Source: Microbulbifer hydrolyticus
GTDB lineage: Bacteria > Pseudomonadota > Gammaproteobacteria > Pseudomonadales > Cellvibrionaceae
DNA: 64,000 nucleotides
Reading direction: 5' to 3'
Assembly: GCF_009931115.1 (NCBI RefSeq)
Contig: NZ_CP047491.1
Span: forward strand, 3,423,501 to 3,487,500
The notes beneath the pieces were generated by a model, which saw only the letters and a program-made list of their open reading frames with translations, did not search any database and was not told the origin of the DNA. The translations under genes and the position numbers were made by a program. Shown in pieces: positions 33,884 through 45,057 of the stretch (the stretch's first letter is position 1; each line of letters opens with the position of its first letter).

Positions 33884-36800
33884 TTACTCGTTTTCCAGCT
33901 CGAAGTTCATACCCAGCGAGCGGATTTCCTTGACCAGTACGTTGAAGGATTCGGGCATGCCCGGCTCCATGCGGTGGTCGCCATCCACGATGTTCTTATA
34001 CATCTTGGTACGACCTTCAACGTCATCGGATTTGACCGTGAGCATTTCCTGCAGGGTGTAAGCGGCACCGTATGCTTCCAGTGCCCACACTTCCATCTCA
34101 CCGAAACGCTGACCACCGAACTGCGCCTTACCACCCAGCGGCTGCTGGGTAACCAGGCTGTAGGAACCGGTAGAACGCGCGTGCATCTTGTCGTCTACCA
34201 GGTGGTTCAGCTTCAGCATGTACATGTAGCCCACGGTGACCGGACGCTCGAAGGCGTCGCCGGTACGTCCGTCGTACAGGGTGATCTGGCCGGAGTCCGG
34301 GATGTCCGCGAGACGCAGCAGCGTCTTGATTTCGGACTCATCGGCACCGTCGAATACCGGAGTCGCCATGGGTACACCGCGACGCAGGTTTTCGGACATA
34401 GCCATCACTTCTTCGTCGGACAGCTCGTCCAGCTCCTCTTTGTTACCGCCGGTAGAGTTGTATACCTCTTCGAGGAAACCACGGACCTTCGCTGCTTCCT
34501 GCTTCTCCTTGATCATGCGGTCGATCTTCACACCCAGACCTTTTGCGGCCATACCCAGGTGCATTTCCAGTACCTGACCCACGTTCATACGGGACGGTAC
34601 ACCCAGCGGGTTCAGAACCACATCCACCGGCTCGCCGTTTTCGTCGTACGGCATGTCTTCAACCGGCTTGATCACGGAGATAACACCTTTGTTACCGTGA
34701 CGGCCGGCCATCTTGTCACCGGGCTGGATGCGACGCTTGATCGCCAGGTAAACCTTGACGATTTTCAGTACGCCCGGCGCCAGGTCGTCGCCGGATTCCA
34801 GTTTCTTCTTCTTGTCTTCAAACTGCTCGTCGAGCAGCTTGCGACGCTCGCTCAGCTGTGCTTCCGCCTTTTCCAGCTGCTCGTTCAGGCTCTCTTCTGC
34901 CATACGCAGTTTGAACCAGTCTTCGCGCGGCAGGCCGGACAGGATCTCGGCATTCAGCACATCGCCTTTCTTGACGCCTTTACCACCGGCAACCTTCTGG
35001 CCTTCCAGTGCCGCCGCCAGACGTTCGAAGGTAGCGCCTTCAACGATGCGGTACTCTTCGTTGAGGTCCTTGCGAACTTCGTCGAGCTGCGCCTTTTCGA
35101 TCGCCAGAGAGCGCTGATCTTTCTGCAGGCCGTCGCGGGTGAATACCTGTACGTCGATCACGGTACCGCGCGTGCCGGAAGGTGCACGCAGTGAGGTGTC
35201 TTTCACATCAGACGCCTTTTCACCGAAGATCGCACGCAGCAGCTTTTCTTCCGGTGTCAGCTGGGCTTCACCTTTCGGTGTCACCTTGCCAACCAGAATG
35301 TCACCGGCGCCAACTTCCGCACCAATGTACACAATGCCGGACTCGTCCAGCTTGTTCAGTGCAGACTCACCGACGTTGGGGATATCCGCGGTGATTTCCT
35401 CACTGCCCAGCTTGGTGTCACGGGCAATACAGGTCAGTTCCTGAATGTGGATGGTGGTGAAGCGGTCTTCCTGTACCACACGCTCGCTCACGAGGATGGA
35501 GTCCTCGAAGTTGTAGCCGTTCCACGGCATGAACGCGATACGCATGTTCTGGCCCAGTGCCAGCTCACCCAGGTCCACGGACGGGCCGTCGGCCAGGATA
35601 TCGCCACGCTCTACCACGTCGCCGGTTTTCACGATCGGACGCTGGTTGATACAGGTGTTCTGGTTGGAACGGGTGTACTTGGTGAGACCGTAAAGGTCCA
35701 CACCGGCATCACCGGCTTCCACTTCCTCGTCGCGCACACGCACAACCACGCGGCTGGCATCGACACGCTCGATCACACCACCGCGCTTGGCCACCACACA
35801 GACACCGGAGTCGCGCGCCACGGTGCGCTCCATACCGGTACCTACCAGCGGCTTTTCGGCGCGCAGGGTCGGCACCGCCTGACGCTGCATGTTCGAACCC
35901 ATGAGTGCGCGGTTGGCGTCATCGTGCTCGAGGAACGGGATCATCGCCGCAGCCACGGACACTACCTGACGGGCGGACACATCCATGTACTGGATTTCAT
36001 CCGGCGTCTTCAGGGTAAATTCGTACTGGTAACGCACGCTGACCAGATCGTCGGTGAAACGGCCGTTTTCATCGACCGCCGCGGACGCCTGCGCCACAAC
36101 AAAGTTGGCTTCGTTGATCGCGGACAGGTATTCAATTTGGTCGGTCAGCTTGCCGTCGATCACCTTGCGGTACGGACTCTCGAGGAAACCGTAGTGGTTG
36201 GCGCGCGCGTAGGTGGCCAGGGAGTTGATCAGACCGATGTTCGGGCCTTCCGGCGTCTCAATCGGACACACGCGACCGTAGTGGGTCGGGTGCACGTCCC
36301 GCACCTCAAAGCCGGCGCGCTCGCGGGTCAGGCCACCCGGGCCCAGTGCGGAAACACGGCGCTTGTGGGTAACTTCTGACAGCGGGTTGTTCTGGTCCAT
36401 AAACTGGGACAGCTGGGAGGAACCAAAGAATTCCTTCACCGCAGCCGCAACCGGCTTGGCATTGATCAGATCCTGCGGCATCAGGCCTTCGGACTCTGCC
36501 ATGGACAGGCGCTCTTTCACCGCGCGCTCTACACGCACCAGGCCCACACGGAACTGGTTTTCGGCCATCTCGCCCACGGAGCGCACACGGCGGTTACCCA
36601 GGTGGTCGATATCATCGACCATGCCGCGACCGTTACGGATTTCGATCAGGGTCTTGAGCACATCGACGATGTCTTCCTTGCTCAGGGTGCCCTGGCCGGT
36701 CTCGTCTTCGCGACCCAGACGGCGGTTGAACTTCATGCGGCCTACCGCAGACAGGTCGTAGCGCTCGTCGGAGAAGAACAGGTTCTCGAACAGAGACTCT

Positions 36801-37957
36801 GCAGATTCCTTGGTGGGCGGCTCGCCGGGGCGCATCATGCGGTAGATTTCCACCAGCGCTTCCAGCTGAGTGCGGGACGGGTCCGCACGCAGGGTATCGG
36901 AGATGAACGGACCGCAATCCAGGTCGTTGGTGTAGAGGGTTTCAACACTCTTCACGTTCAGGAGGCGCAGCTTCGCAACGACTTCATCGGTAATTTCGGT
37001 ATTACACTCCACCGCGACTTCACCGGTAGAGTCATCGATGATGTCGTGCGCCAGGACGCGGCCGTTGAGGTAAGTCAGCGGTGCTTCCAGGTTTTCAACG
37101 CCGGCTTTTTCCAGCTGGCGGATGTGACGCGGGGTAATACGGCGGCCTTCCTCAACGATGACCTTGCCCTTGCCATCCTTGATGTCGAAGGAAGCAACAT
37201 CACCGCGCAGGCGCGACGGGATCAGCTCGAGGCTGACAGTGTCGTCTTCCAGGGTGAACTTGCTGGTTTCGAAGAACATTTCCAGCATTTCCTGGGAGGC
37301 ATAGCCCAGGGCGCGCAGCAGAATGGTCGCCGGCAGTTTACGACGACGGTCGATACGTACGTATACGAGGTCTTTCGGGTCGAACTCGAAGTCCAGCCAG
37401 GAGCCGCGGTAAGGAATCACCCGTGCGGCGTACAGCAGCTTACCGGAGGAGTGCGTCTTGCCTTTGTCGTGATCGAAGAATACACCCGGGGAGCGGTGCA
37501 GCTGGGAAACGATAACGCGCTCGGTACCATTGATTACGAAGGTACCGTTTTCAGTCATGAGCGGAATTTCGCCCATGTAAACTTCCTGCTCTTTAATGTC
37601 CTTGATGGACTTATTCGCAGATTCTTTATCGTAAATAATCAGACGCACGCGAACCCGCAGCGGACACGCGTAGGTGACGCCACGCAGGGTACATTCCTTG
37701 ACATCAAACGCAGGTTTGCCGAGGGTGTAGCTCACGTACTCCAGAGCGGCGTTGCCAGAATAACTGACAATCGGAAATACAGACTTGAACGCCGCCTGCA
37801 GGCCAATGTCCAGGCGCTCATCCGGGCGCGTGTCGGCCTGCGTGAATTTGCGATACGAGTCCAGCTGTATCGCAAGCAGGAAAGGTACGTCCATGACCTT
37901 AGGCAGTTTGCCGAAATCCTTGCGGATACGTTTTTTCTCAGTGTATGAGTAAGCCAT
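33884..37957 (-). CDS. rpoB: RNA polymerase subunit beta
   Basis: The beta subunit forms the active-site cleft with beta'. The 1357 residues include the rifampicin region [20 protein letters not shown] and [11 protein letters not shown] with wild-type residues, and end [17 protein letters not shown]. The start [19 protein letters not shown] matches the family. It is 307 bases after rplL, and that spacer holds hairpins and a possible attenuator. Confidence 0.98.
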   Translation of the reverse strand: MAYSYTEKKRIRKDFGKLPKVMDVPFLLAIQLDSYRKFTQADTRPDERLDIGLQAAFKSVFPIVSYSGNAALEYVSYTLGKPAFDVKECTLRGVTYACPLRVRVRLIIYDKESANKSIKDIKEQEVYMGEIPLMTENGTFVINGTERVIVSQLHRSPGVFFDHDKGKTHSSGKLLYAARVIPYRGSWLDFEFDPKDLVYVRIDRRRKLPATILLRALGYASQEMLEMFFETSKFTLEDDTVSLELIPSRLRGDVASFDIKDGKGKVIVEEGRRITPRHIRQLEKAGVENLEAPLTYLNGRVLAHDIIDDSTGEVAVECNTEITDEVVAKLRLLNVKSVETLYTNDLDCGPFISDTLRADPSRTQLEALVEIYRMMRPGEPPTKESAESLFENLFFSDERYDLSAVGRMKFNRRLGREDETGQGTLSKEDIVDVLKTLIEIRNGRGMVDDIDHLGNRRVRSVGEMAENQFRVGLVRVERAVKERLSMAESEGLMPQDLINAKPVAAAVKEFFGSSQLSQFMDQNNPLSEVTHKRRVSALGPGGLTRERAGFEVRDVHPTHYGRVCPIETPEGPNIGLINSLATYARANHYGFLESPYRKVIDGKLTDQIEYLSAINEANFVVAQASAAVDENGRFTDDLVSVRYQYEFTLKTPDEIQYMDVSARQVVSVAAAMIPFLEHDDANRALMGSNMQRQAVPTLRAEKPLVGTGMERTVARDSGVCVVAKRGGVIERVDASRVVVRVRDEEVEAGDAGVDLYGLTKYTRSNQNTCINQRPIVKTGDVVERGDILADGPSVDLGELALGQNMRIAFMPWNGYNFEDSILVSERVVQEDRFTTIHIQELTCIARDTKLGSEEITADIPNVGESALNKLDESGIVYIGAEVGAGDILVGKVTPKGEAQLTPEEKLLRAIFGEKASDVKDTSLRAPSGTRGTVIDVQVFTRDGLQKDQRSLAIEKAQLDEVRKDLNEEYRIVEGATFERLAAALEGQKVAGGKGVKKGDVLNAEILSGLPREDWFKLRMAEESLNEQLEKAEAQLSERRKLLDEQFEDKKKKLESGDDLAPGVLKIVKVYLAIKRRIQPGDKMAGRHGNKGVISVIKPVEDMPYDENGEPVDVVLNPLGVPSRMNVGQVLEMHLGMAAKGLGVKIDRMIKEKQEAAKVRGFLEEVYNSTGGNKEELDELSDEEVMAMSENLRRGVPMATPVFDGADESEIKTLLRLADIPDSGQITLYDGRTGDAFERPVTVGYMYMLKLNHLVDDKMHARSTGSYSLVTQQPLGGKAQFGGQRFGEMEVWALEAYGAAYTLQEMLTVKSDDVEGRTKMYKNIVDGDHRMEPGMPESFNVLVKEIRSLGMNFELENE

Positions 37958-38120
37958 TCATATTCCCCAGCTTGATCAGTGACAAGACTTCATCAGAGCG
38001 GCGGTCAGGTTTCTGACGATACGCAGCCCATCCGGGCGAGAAGTCTCTGCACATTGCGCTACGCTTAAAACAGATGGTTAAAAACCGTACCGCTTTGTGC
38101 GCAAACCTCTCGAGTTTTTC

Positions 38121-38182
38121 TGCCGTTTGGCGGATTCAGAGTTTTCCCCTTGGCGGGAAAAAGCCCCATGCCGCAAACGGCA
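38121..38182 (-). other. Long-range hairpin in the rplL-rpoB spacer
   Basis: TGCCGTTTG plus CGG (38121-38133) pairs with CCG plus CAAACGGCA (38171-38182); one base bulges. Inside the loop TTTTCCC (38142-38148) pairs with GGGAAAA (38155-38161). The outer arm abuts the U-tract of the neighbouring terminator-like stem. The rest of the spacer toward rpoB (37958-38120) shows nothing clear. Confidence 0.5.
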
Positions 38183-38214
38183 AAAAGGCCGGCGGACAAA
38201 TGTCCACCAGCCTT
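38182..38214 (-). terminator. Attenuator-like terminator between rplL and rpoB
   Basis: On the minus strand, a 14-position stem with two mismatches (AAGGC.GG.GGACA against TGTCC.CC.GCCTT) is followed by a run of five T. E. coli has a partial terminator at the same place, which sets the ratio of L7/L12 to RNA polymerase. Confidence 0.65.
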
Positions 38215-38215
38215 G

Positions 38216-38247
38216 CCGTCAGTGGTCGATTTCGCAGCCACTGACGG
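38216..38247 (-). other. Perfect stem-loop just after rplL
   Basis: CCGTCAGTGG / CCACTGACGG, a 10-bp perfect stem with a 12-base loop, begins 18 bases after the rplL stop. No U-tract. It may be an RNase III or end-protection site like that in the E. coli rplL-rpoB spacer. Confidence 0.6.
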
Positions 38248-38264
38248 TGGTGTGTAGAACCGAA

Positions 38265-38633
38265 TTACTTCAGTTCTACAGTAGCGCCAGCTTCTTCCAG
38301 CTCTTTCTTCGCTGCTTCGGCTTCGTCCTTGGACACGCCTTCTTTCAGCGGGCTCGGAGCGCCGTCTACCAGAGCTTTGGCTTCTTTCAGGCCAAGACCA
38401 GTGATACCGCGAACAGCTTTGATCACGTTCACTTTCTTGTCGCCAGCAGAGCTCAGGATTACGTCGAATTCGTCCTTCTCTTCTGCAGCAGCTTCGCCTG
38501 CAGCCGGGCCAGCCATTACAGCGGCAGCCGCGGTTACGCCGAACTTCTCTTCCATAGCTTCGATCAGCTCAACAACGTCCTTAACGGACATTTCGGCGAT
38601 CGCATTGATGATATCTTCTTTAGTCAGAGACAT
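38265..38633 (-). CDS. rplL: 50S ribosomal protein L7/L12
   Basis: L7/L12 forms the flexible stalk that recruits translation factors. The 122 residues have the N-terminal dimerisation part, an Ala/Gly-rich hinge (about residues 38-52) and the factor-binding C-terminal domain with [20 protein letters not shown]. Confidence 0.98.
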   Translation of the reverse strand: MSLTKEDIINAIAEMSVKDVVELIEAMEEKFGVTAAAAVMAGPAAGEAAAEEKDEFDVILSSAGDKKVNVIKAVRGITGLGLKEAKALVDGAPSPLKEGVSKDEAEAAKKELEEAGATVELK

Positions 38634-38719
38634 GAGTTAGTACCTGATTTCGTGTGAGCAGCAAACTGCTCGTAATTTCTTTAAAAGTTGAAAACTGCCA
38701 TTTCGCTTTAGCGAAACAG

Positions 38720-39214
38720 TTACGCAGCTTCCTGCTCTTTTTGGTCGCGAACGGCCGCAATAGTGCGAACCAGTTTGCCAGCAGAGGCTTCTTTCATGCA
38801 GCTCATCAGCTTAGCGATTGCTTCATCGTAAGTCGGCAGGCTTGCCAACAGAGCGATGTCAGTCGCTACGCCTTCAAAGGCGGCACCTTTCAGCTCCAGC
38901 TTGTCATTGCCCTTGGCGAACTCTTTCAGGATGCGCGCGCCGGCACCCGGATGTTCGTTGGAAAAAGCAATGATGCTGGGACCTACGAAGTTCTCGATGA
39001 GACATTCGAATTCGGTACCGGCCAGAGCGCGACGCGCCAGAGTATTGCGAACGACTTTCAACCAAACGCCGTTTTCGCGAGCCTCTTTGCGCAGGGCAGT
39101 CATGTCGTTTACGGTAACGCCGCGGGAATCCGCAACCACCGCCGACAGGGCACCCTCAGCAGCCTGCTGGACTTCCGCGACAATCGCTTTCTTGTCTACG
39201 AGTCCAATAGCCAT
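38720..39214 (-). CDS. rplJ: 50S ribosomal protein L10
   Basis: L10 anchors the L7/L12 dimers and represses its own operon in E. coli by binding the leader. The 164 residues start [20 protein letters not shown] and contain [20 protein letters not shown]. Confidence 0.97.
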   Translation of the reverse strand: MAIGLVDKKAIVAEVQQAAEGALSAVVADSRGVTVNDMTALRKEARENGVWLKVVRNTLARRALAGTEFECLIENFVGPSIIAFSNEHPGAGARILKEFAKGNDKLELKGAAFEGVATDIALLASLPTYDEAIAKLMSCMKEASAGKLVRTIAAVRDQKEQEAA

Positions 39215-39507
39215 AGTGTCACTCCTGGATTTGAATGAAGGCCGGGAACTACATGTAATCCCGGCCCGTTCCGGTGCATAAAGCTCAAATCCAGTAAAAA
39301 TACTGGTTTGGGCGACACCGTCTGCGTAGGCTCAATCTCCCAGGCAATAAACCTGAAGGCCAACCTGGCCGGAGACTTGGATTAAGCAGCAGATATTTAA
39401 ACCTCAAATACCCGCCACACCTACGGTCTTTGACGGCCCACCTCCCCCGCCGAAGCAGGTGGTGGACCCCAAAGTTCTTTTTACTGAACGAATAACTTCC
39501 CGAGAAG
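39215..39507 (-). promoter_or_regulatory. rplJ leader region (likely L10 control site)
   Basis: The 293 bases between rplA and rplJ hold no gene. A perfect 8-bp stem GGCCGGGA / TCCCGGCC (39240-39247 with 39259-39266) lies 26 bases before the rplJ ATG. In E. coli this spacer contains the rplJ promoter and the L10 binding site. I see no strong promoter here, so rplJL may be read mainly from upstream. Confidence 0.5.
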
Positions 39508-40206
39508 TTACTTAACGTCCAGTGTGGCCTGGTCGATGGTCAGACCCGGGCCCATGGTAGTGCTCAGGGTGATCTTCTTCAGATACACGCCTTTCGCAGA
39601 AGCCGGCTTGGCCTTTTTCAGGTCAGCAACCAGTGCTTCCAGGTTTTCCTTCAGCGCGTTAACGTCGAAGCCAACCTTGCCGATACCACCGTGAATGATG
39701 CCGCCTTTGTCAGCGCGGAAACGCACCTGACCAGCCTTGGCATTCTTGACCGCGGTAGCAACGTCCGGGGTCACGGTACCGGTCTTCGGGTTCGGCATCA
39801 GGCCACGCGGGCCGAGGATCTGACCCAACTGACCGACAACACGCATAGCGTCCGGAGAAGCCACAACCACGTCGAAATCCATCTTGCCGGCTTTTACTTC
39901 AGCAGCCAGCTCATCCATACCAACCAGATCGGCGCCCGCTTCTTTAGCGGCATCGGCATTGGCACCCTGGGTAAATACAGCAACGCGTACTTCTTTACCG
40001 GTACCGTGCGGCAGGGTGGTAGCACCACGAACAGCCTGGTCGGATTTACGCGGATCGATACCGAGATTGATGGCAGCATCAACGGTTTCCGCAAATTTTA
40101 CGTTGGAGAATTCTTTAAGCAGCGCTACGGCTTCGTCGATGCCGTATGCTTTGCCAGATTCCACTTTCTCAGCCATAGCGCGCTGACGCTTGGTCAATTT
40201 AGCCAC
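39508..40206 (-). CDS. rplA: 50S ribosomal protein L1
   Basis: L1 forms the mobile stalk by the E site and represses the rplK-rplA message in E. coli. The 232 residues include [20 protein letters not shown] and the conserved [14 protein letters not shown]. Directly adjoins rplK with no gap. Confidence 0.98.
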   Translation of the reverse strand: MAKLTKRQRAMAEKVESGKAYGIDEAVALLKEFSNVKFAETVDAAINLGIDPRKSDQAVRGATTLPHGTGKEVRVAVFTQGANADAAKEAGADLVGMDELAAEVKAGKMDFDVVVASPDAMRVVGQLGQILGPRGLMPNPKTGTVTPDVATAVKNAKAGQVRFRADKGGIIHGGIGKVGFDVNALKENLEALVADLKKAKPASAKGVYLKKITLSTTMGPGLTIDQATLDVK

Positions 40207-40638
40207 TTACAGACCCTCCACTTCGATACCAGCACTGCGAGCAGAACCAGCGATGGTGCGCACCGCTGCGTCCATATCGGAGGCAGTCAGGTCTGCTTTT
40301 TTCATTTCCACGATCTCTTCGAGCTGGGCACGGGTCACTTTACCGACTTTCTCGGTGTTCGGACGGCCAGAACCGCTCTTGATCTTGGCAGCCTTGCGCA
40401 GCAGTACCGCGGCGGGCGGGGACTTCATGATGAAAGTGAAGGAGCGATCGCTGTAGACAGAGATCACTACCGGCACCGGCAGGCCCGGCTCCAGGCTCTG
40501 GGTCTGTGCGTTGAACGCCTTACAGAACTCCATGATGTTCACACCGTGCTGACCCAGTGCAGGACCAACGGGGGGACTCGGGTTGGCCTGACCGGCCTTC
40601 ACTTGCAGCTTGATATAAGCTTCAATTTTCTTAGCCAT
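40207..40638 (-). CDS. rplK: 50S ribosomal protein L11
   Basis: L11 forms the base of the factor-binding stalk and is needed for RelA activation. The 143 residues begin [20 protein letters not shown] and include [20 protein letters not shown]. The 181-base spacer to nusG shows no clear promoter. Confidence 0.98.
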   Translation of the reverse strand: MAKKIEAYIKLQVKAGQANPSPPVGPALGQHGVNIMEFCKAFNAQTQSLEPGLPVPVVISVYSDRSFTFIMKSPPAAVLLRKAAKIKSGSGRPNTEKVGKVTRAQLEEIVEMKKADLTASDMDAAVRTIAGSARSAGIEVEGL

Positions 40639-40819
40639 TACAGCTTCCTCTTTAACTGGGTATTAGCGCCTGCGCTGTACACTCATACAAACGTGCAACG
40701 CTCAGCTCCCCTGTTTACCCTGTACCCTGCAACCCCCAAAAGGGCTTACACGGTTTTCAGGGACGCGAAAGCCCCCTTCCACCAGCGGCGAAAGAGGGCC
40801 GAATCCTTTCAGCTCGAAC

Positions 40820-41353
40820 TCAGTTCTTTTCTACCTGACCGAATTCCAGCTCAACCGGCGTGGAGCGACCGAAGATCAACACCGCCACCCGCAGGCGACT
40901 CTTCTCGTAGTTGACCTCTTCGACCACACCGTTGAAATCATTAAACGGACCGTCGATAACACGCACCATCTCGCCCGGCTCGAACAGCGTCTTGGGCTTG
41001 GGCTTGTCGACAGAGTCATCGATGCGATTCAGGATAGCCTGCGCTTCGCGATCGGTAATCGGTGCTGGCTTGTCAGCCTTACCACCAATAAAGCCCAGCA
41101 CACGCGGCGTTTCTTTCACCAGGTGCCAGGTATCATCGTTGAGCTCCATCTCCACCAGCACGTAACCGGGGAAAAACTTCCGCTCACTCTTACGCTTCTG
41201 GCCGGCACGCATCTCTACCACCTCTTCGGTGGGCACGAGCACCTCACCAAACAGGTGATCCATTTCGTGCAGCTCAATGCGCTCCTTGAGAGAAGTCTTT
41301 ACGCGCTTCTCATAGCCGGAGTAAGCCTGAACCACATACCAATGCTTTGCCAT
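40820..41353 (-). CDS. nusG: Transcription elongation factor NusG
   Basis: NusG binds RNA polymerase and links it to Rho or to the ribosome via S10. The 177 residues have the NGN domain ([33 protein letters not shown]) and the C-terminal KOW domain ([19 protein letters not shown]). Follows secE by 10 bases. Confidence 0.98.
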   Translation of the reverse strand: MAKHWYVVQAYSGYEKRVKTSLKERIELHEMDHLFGEVLVPTEEVVEMRAGQKRKSERKFFPGYVLVEMELNDDTWHLVKETPRVLGFIGGKADKPAPITDREAQAILNRIDDSVDKPKPKTLFEPGEMVRVIDGPFNDFNGVVEEVNYEKSRLRVAVLIFGRSTPVELEFGQVEKN

Positions 41354-41363
41354 GGATTAACCT

Positions 41364-41732
41364 TTAACCAATAATCTTGGAGGCAGCCCAACCGAGACCG
41401 GTATCCAGTGCCCAGAGAATAACTGCCATCAGCAGCACGAACACCACCACGATCAACGTGGTCTGGGTCGCTTCCTGACGAGAGGGCCACACCACCCGGC
41501 GCACTTCATTCTGCGCCTCCCGCAGCAGATTCCAGAAAGCATTACCCTTCTCGGTCTGCACTGCTACAAATACGGCCGCCACGCAAAGCGCAACAATTGC
41601 CAGTACACGATACAGCAGGGGGATTTCGGCGTAGTAGGAATTGCCCGCCACAGCAGCACCAACGAGCAGCACCACCAACAGCCACTTCAGGCCGTCAAGA
41701 CGAAAGGTTTTCGCCTCTACTTTAGCATTCAT
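41364..41732 (-). CDS. secE: Preprotein translocase subunit SecE
   Basis: SecE clamps SecY in the inner membrane. The 122 residues have three predicted membrane segments (about 15-30, 38-55 and 92-112) like the long enterobacterial form. The conserved FWNLLREAQNEVRRVVWPSR segment precedes the last helix. Pairs with nusG, and with tRNA-Trp upstream. Confidence 0.97.
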   Translation of the reverse strand: MNAKVEAKTFRLDGLKWLLVVLLVGAAVAGNSYYAEIPLLYRVLAIVALCVAAVFVAVQTEKGNAFWNLLREAQNEVRRVVWPSRQEATQTTLIVVVFVLLMAVILWALDTGLGWAASKIIG

Positions 41733-41848
41733 ACAAAGAAGCCTTTAGCGCGCCTATCACTGCAAGGCGCCTTTATTGCCAACGACCACAAAGAGCGACA
41801 GCAGTACAGGATAGCCCAACTGCAGGCCCCTTGCGGGCATCTGAAAGT

Positions 41849-41924
41849 TGGCAGGCCAGGAGGGACTCGAACCCCCAACAGCCGGTTTTGGAGACCGGTG
41901 CTCTACCAATTGAACTACTGGCCT
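41849..41924 (-). tRNA. tRNA-Trp (CCA anticodon)
   Basis: A 76-base cloverleaf on the minus strand, with acceptor AGGCCAG / CTGGCCT, anticodon loop CTCCAAA, T-loop GGTTCGAGTCC and encoded 3' CCA. It lies before secE, as in Pseudomonas and E. coli relatives. Confidence 0.97.
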
Positions 41925-41978
41925 GGAACACCCGGATACATGGCTACAGACGCCAGCACCGGAAAAAACGAGGGGCGG

Positions 41979-42006
41979 ATCATACCACCCACCCCAGCGT
42001 TTGCAA
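41979..42006 (-). promoter_or_regulatory. tRNA-Trp-secE-nusG promoter
   Basis: On the minus strand, -35 TTGCAA (42001-42006) and -10 TATGAT (41979-41984) are 16 bases apart, followed by the GC-rich CCGCCCC. Upstream of it an imperfect stem (42011-42034) follows the second tuf. Confidence 0.85.
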
Positions 42007-42050
42007 GCGTGACCGCCAATTCAGGCTGGCGGCCACACTCGACGCATCGA

Positions 42051-43244
42051 TTACTCGATGATCTTGGCTACAACGCCAGCACCAACAGTACGGCCACCTT
42101 CGCGAATCGCGAAGCGCAGGCCATCTTCCATGGCGATCGGGGCAATCAGGGTAACAACCATCTGAACGTTATCGCCCGGCATTACCATCTCGGTACCTTC
42201 CGGCAGCTCACACGCACCGGTTACATCGGTGGTACGGAAGTAGAACTGCGGACGGTAGCCCTTGAAGAACGGGGTGTGACGACCACCTTCATCCTTGGAC
42301 AGTACGTACACTTCCGCTTCGAACTTGGTGTGCGGAGTGATGGAACCCGGCTTCGCCAGCACCTGACCACGCTCAACTTCGTCACGCTTGGTGCCACGCA
42401 GCAGTGCGCCAATGTTCTCACCCGCACGACCTTCGTCGAGCAGCTTGCGGAACATTTCAACACCGGTACAGGTGGTGGAAGTGGTGTCTTTAATACCAAC
42501 GATCTGAATTTCGTCACCAGTGCGGATAATGCCACGCTCTACACGGCCGGTTACTACGGTACCGCGACCAGAGATGGAGAATACGTCTTCGATCGGCATC
42601 AGGAACGGCTGGTCTACTGCACGCTCCGGCTCCGGGATGTACTCATCCAGGGTTTCAACCAGCTTCTTAACAGCGGTGGTACCCATTTCGTTGTCATCTT
42701 CGCCGTTCAGCGCCATCAGCGCAGAACCGGTGATGATCGGAGTGTCGTCACCCGGGAACTCGTACTGATCGAGAAGTTCGCGAACTTCCATCTCTACCAG
42801 CTCCAGCAGCTCTTCGTCGTCGACCATGTCGGCTTTGTTCAGGAATACCACGATGTACGGTACACCTACCTGACGAGACAGCAGGATGTGCTCACGAGTC
42901 TGCGGCATGGGGCCGTCAGCTGCGGAACATACCAGGATAGCGCCATCCATCTGGGCAGCACCGGTGATCATGTTCTTTACGTAGTCGGCGTGTCCCGGGC
43001 AGTCAACGTGCGCGTAGTGACGGGTCGGGGACTCGTACTCAACGTGAGAGGTAGCGATGGTGATACCGCGCTCACGCTCTTCCGGTGCGTTGTCGATACC
43101 GTCGAAAGCAACGGCAGAGCCGCCCCATACTTCGGCACATACGCGAGTCAGCGCTGCGGTCAGAGTGGTTTTACCGTGGTCGACGTGACCAATGGTGCCC
43201 ACGTTTACGTGGGGCTTGGAACGTTCAAACTTTTCTTTTGCCAT
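42051..43244 (-). CDS. tuf: Elongation factor Tu, standard-length copy
   Basis: The second EF-Tu gene, 397 residues, in the tRNA-tufB arrangement. It has the common [18 protein letters not shown] after NKAD. It matches the other copy closely in DNA over long stretches (for example the first 300 bases of coding sequence, with few differences) but lacks the insertion. I chose the ATG at 43244 ([12 protein letters not shown]); the upstream open frame is spurious. Single-residue differences include [10 protein letters not shown] here and [10 protein letters not shown] in the other copy. Confidence 0.97.
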   Translation of the reverse strand: MAKEKFERSKPHVNVGTIGHVDHGKTTLTAALTRVCAEVWGGSAVAFDGIDNAPEERERGITIATSHVEYESPTRHYAHVDCPGHADYVKNMITGAAQMDGAILVCSAADGPMPQTREHILLSRQVGVPYIVVFLNKADMVDDEELLELVEMEVRELLDQYEFPGDDTPIITGSALMALNGEDDNEMGTTAVKKLVETLDEYIPEPERAVDQPFLMPIEDVFSISGRGTVVTGRVERGIIRTGDEIQIVGIKDTTSTTCTGVEMFRKLLDEGRAGENIGALLRGTKRDEVERGQVLAKPGSITPHTKFEAEVYVLSKDEGGRHTPFFKGYRPQFYFRTTDVTGACELPEGTEMVMPGDNVQMVVTLIAPIAMEDGLRFAIREGGRTVGAGVVAKIIE

Positions 43245-43394
43245 TGCGGGCCTCCCAATATAAGCGTGAGCCGAACTAGCGACTTTACCCAAGAACAGCC
43301 CCCGGGCAACTATCAGACACCTAACAGCAATCTATCAGGAACCTAACTCGGGAACCGATGCACCCAGGCCCGCCTGACGGCAAAAAAGCCGGAT

Positions 43395-43426
43395 ACAAAT
43401 AACCGCGGAGACACAGGTCACCGCGG
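43395..43426 (-). terminator. Weak stem-loop between tRNA-Thr and tuf
   Basis: CCGCGG / CCGCGG stem (43403-43408 with 43421-43426), followed on the minus strand by TTATTTGT. It may partly end tRNA transcription before tuf or serve as a processing site. Confidence 0.4.
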
Positions 43427-43436
43427 CTACGAATAA

Positions 43437-43511
43437 TGGAGCTCATGGGCGGATTTGAACCGCCGACCTCACCCTTACCAAGGGTGTGCTCTACCCCTGA
43501 GCTACATGAGC
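43437..43511 (-). tRNA. tRNA-Thr (GGT anticodon)
   Basis: A 75-base cloverleaf with acceptor GCTCATG / CATGAGC, D-arm TAGCTCAGGGGTAGAGC, anticodon loop TTGGTAA, and encoded CCA. Last tRNA before tuf, corresponding to thrT of E. coli. Confidence 0.96.
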
Positions 43512-43615
43512 TTACTCCGAAAATCAGCAGATTCCTGCTGATGCGCAAGCGGGGCTGCCTGCGCTACATTCAACCCAAGGCCGAATGAAAACCAACCAAG
43601 CTCCGCACAAAAGAA

Positions 43616-43689
<74 letters not shown>

Positions 43690-43769
43690 GCTATCGCGTG
43701 CGAAACCTCCAAGCAGAAGAGCAATCAACCTCTTCTACCTTCGATGCCAGCACACAGACATCTAAATAA

Positions 43770-43853
43770 TGGTGCAGGGGGGTGGATTCGAACCACCGAA
43801 GCTTGCGCGTCAGATTTACAGTCTGATCCCTTTGGCCACTCGGGAACCCCTGC
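43770..43853 (-). tRNA. tRNA-Tyr (GTA anticodon)
   Basis: An 84-base class II tRNA with a long variable arm, acceptor GCAGGGG / CCCCTGC, anticodon loop CTGTAAA and encoded CCA. Corresponds to tyrU of E. coli. Confidence 0.96.
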
Positions 43854-43963
43854 TCGAAAGCGGTGCGTATTTTCTACAGCGACCACTTCGATGTCAACAA
43901 TTTTTTCCTTCAAATTCACACACTTACCTGAACTTCTTCAGCAGCCTGCGAACAGGGAGGAAA

Positions 43964-44039
43964 TGGAGCTGGCGAGAGGAGTCGAACCCCCGACCGGCTG
44001 ATTACAAGTCAGCTGCTCTACCAACTGAGCTACGCCAGC
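43964..44039 (-). tRNA. tRNA-Thr (TGT anticodon)
   Basis: A 76-base cloverleaf with acceptor GCTGGCG / CGCCAGC, anticodon loop CTTGTAA and encoded CCA. First gene of the tRNA-tuf transcript; corresponds to thrU of E. coli. Confidence 0.96.
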
Positions 44040-44109
44040 ATCTCCAGATAGGCCTGATTCAGGCCTGCCCACATCCGGGTTTGTTGACACCCCCTGAAGT
44101 GGAGGCGGG

Positions 44110-44138
44110 ATTCTAGGGGAAGTGCCCGTGACAAGCAA
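44110..44138 (-). promoter_or_regulatory. tRNA-tuf operon promoter
   Basis: On the minus strand, -35 TTGCTT (44133-44138) and -10 TAGAAT (44110-44115) are 17 bases apart, then CCCGCC. The GC-rich stretch after the -10 is typical of stringently controlled stable-RNA promoters. Confidence 0.85.
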
Positions 44139-44185
44139 CAGGGTATTGTCGCTTTTCTTCACCCTCGATAGATCTCGCCGATGGA

Positions 44186-44929
44186 TTACTCTTCATCACC
44201 GGAACGTATCTCACTACACAGATTCTGGCGGCGCTCGATATCCGGATAATCCAGCTGCAACTGATCCCAGAAGTCATCGGCGACAGTCTCAGGAGAAACA
44301 CCGCCCGCCCCACTCCCAAGCACAACCCAGCGCTCCAGGTAAGTCTGGGGTTCCTCCCTGAACTCAGCCGCAAAGCCGCGCGACTGCAGATCCTTGGTCA
44401 GGGTCTCTGCGCGCTCCATTTCAGAAAAGATCCCGAACGATATCCCGTTTTCCAGCGACCCCTTCGGGATGACGTAGCTGTCAACCCCCGCCGCCTGCAG
44501 TTCACGCAATTTGCGGAACGCCTCCTGCGACGAGTTCAGCGGTGCGAGGAAAACCCAGTAACGCATCTGGCCCTGCATCTGGATTTCCTGCAGGGACGCA
44601 TCCACCTGCAGCGCCTGCAGGCGCCGCGCCACATCCTCACCCTGGTAAACCTCATCAAATGGGCCCACCAGCGTGCACAGTGCCTCCGAGGCGCCTGCAG
44701 ACTTCTGAACTGGAGCCGATGCTTCGGGCCTGGGCTGCTCTGTCGCTCGCGGAGCCGGCTCCGTGGACGCCAGCTGCGCAGGGTCGACCTCACTCACCAG
44801 TGAAATACTGGCGGTATTGTCCCCCTGCACCACAGGGGCAACACGCACCGCCGAAGGTGTGTCGTTTGACATGAACCAGGCGAAAAGACTGATATTGGCC
44901 ACCGCCAACAAAATAAATATCCAGCGCAT
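44186..44929 (-). CDS. SPOR-domain membrane protein
   Basis: A 247-residue protein with one N-terminal membrane helix (residues about 3-19), a low-complexity Pro/Ala/Glu linker (about 45-80) and a C-terminal SPOR-like region (CTLVGPFDEVYQGEDVARRL, then YWVFLAPLNSSQEAFRKLRE and GISFGIFSEMERAETLTKDL). SPOR domains bind peptidoglycan strands lacking stem peptides, often at division sites. The same neighbour order (birA-coaX-SPOR-tRNAs-tuf) is found in Pseudomonas. Its specific role is not known. Confidence 0.8.
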   Translation of the reverse strand: MRWIFILLAVANISLFAWFMSNDTPSAVRVAPVVQGDNTASISLVSEVDPAQLASTEPAPRATEQPRPEASAPVQKSAGASEALCTLVGPFDEVYQGEDVARRLQALQVDASLQEIQMQGQMRYWVFLAPLNSSQEAFRKLRELQAAGVDSYVIPKGSLENGISFGIFSEMERAETLTKDLQSRGFAAEFREEPQTYLERWVVLGSGAGGVSPETVADDFWDQLQLDYPDIERRQNLCSEIRSGDEE

Positions 44930-45057
44930 AATTTCTTCAGACAGTTGAAACCGGAGGGCATCAGAGGATACCGGGCCGTTGAACAGTGCGCATTCTAGCT
45001 AACTACGCCACCTTTCTGGCAGCTACCAGCGCACACCGATGGCGAAACACCTGCACG

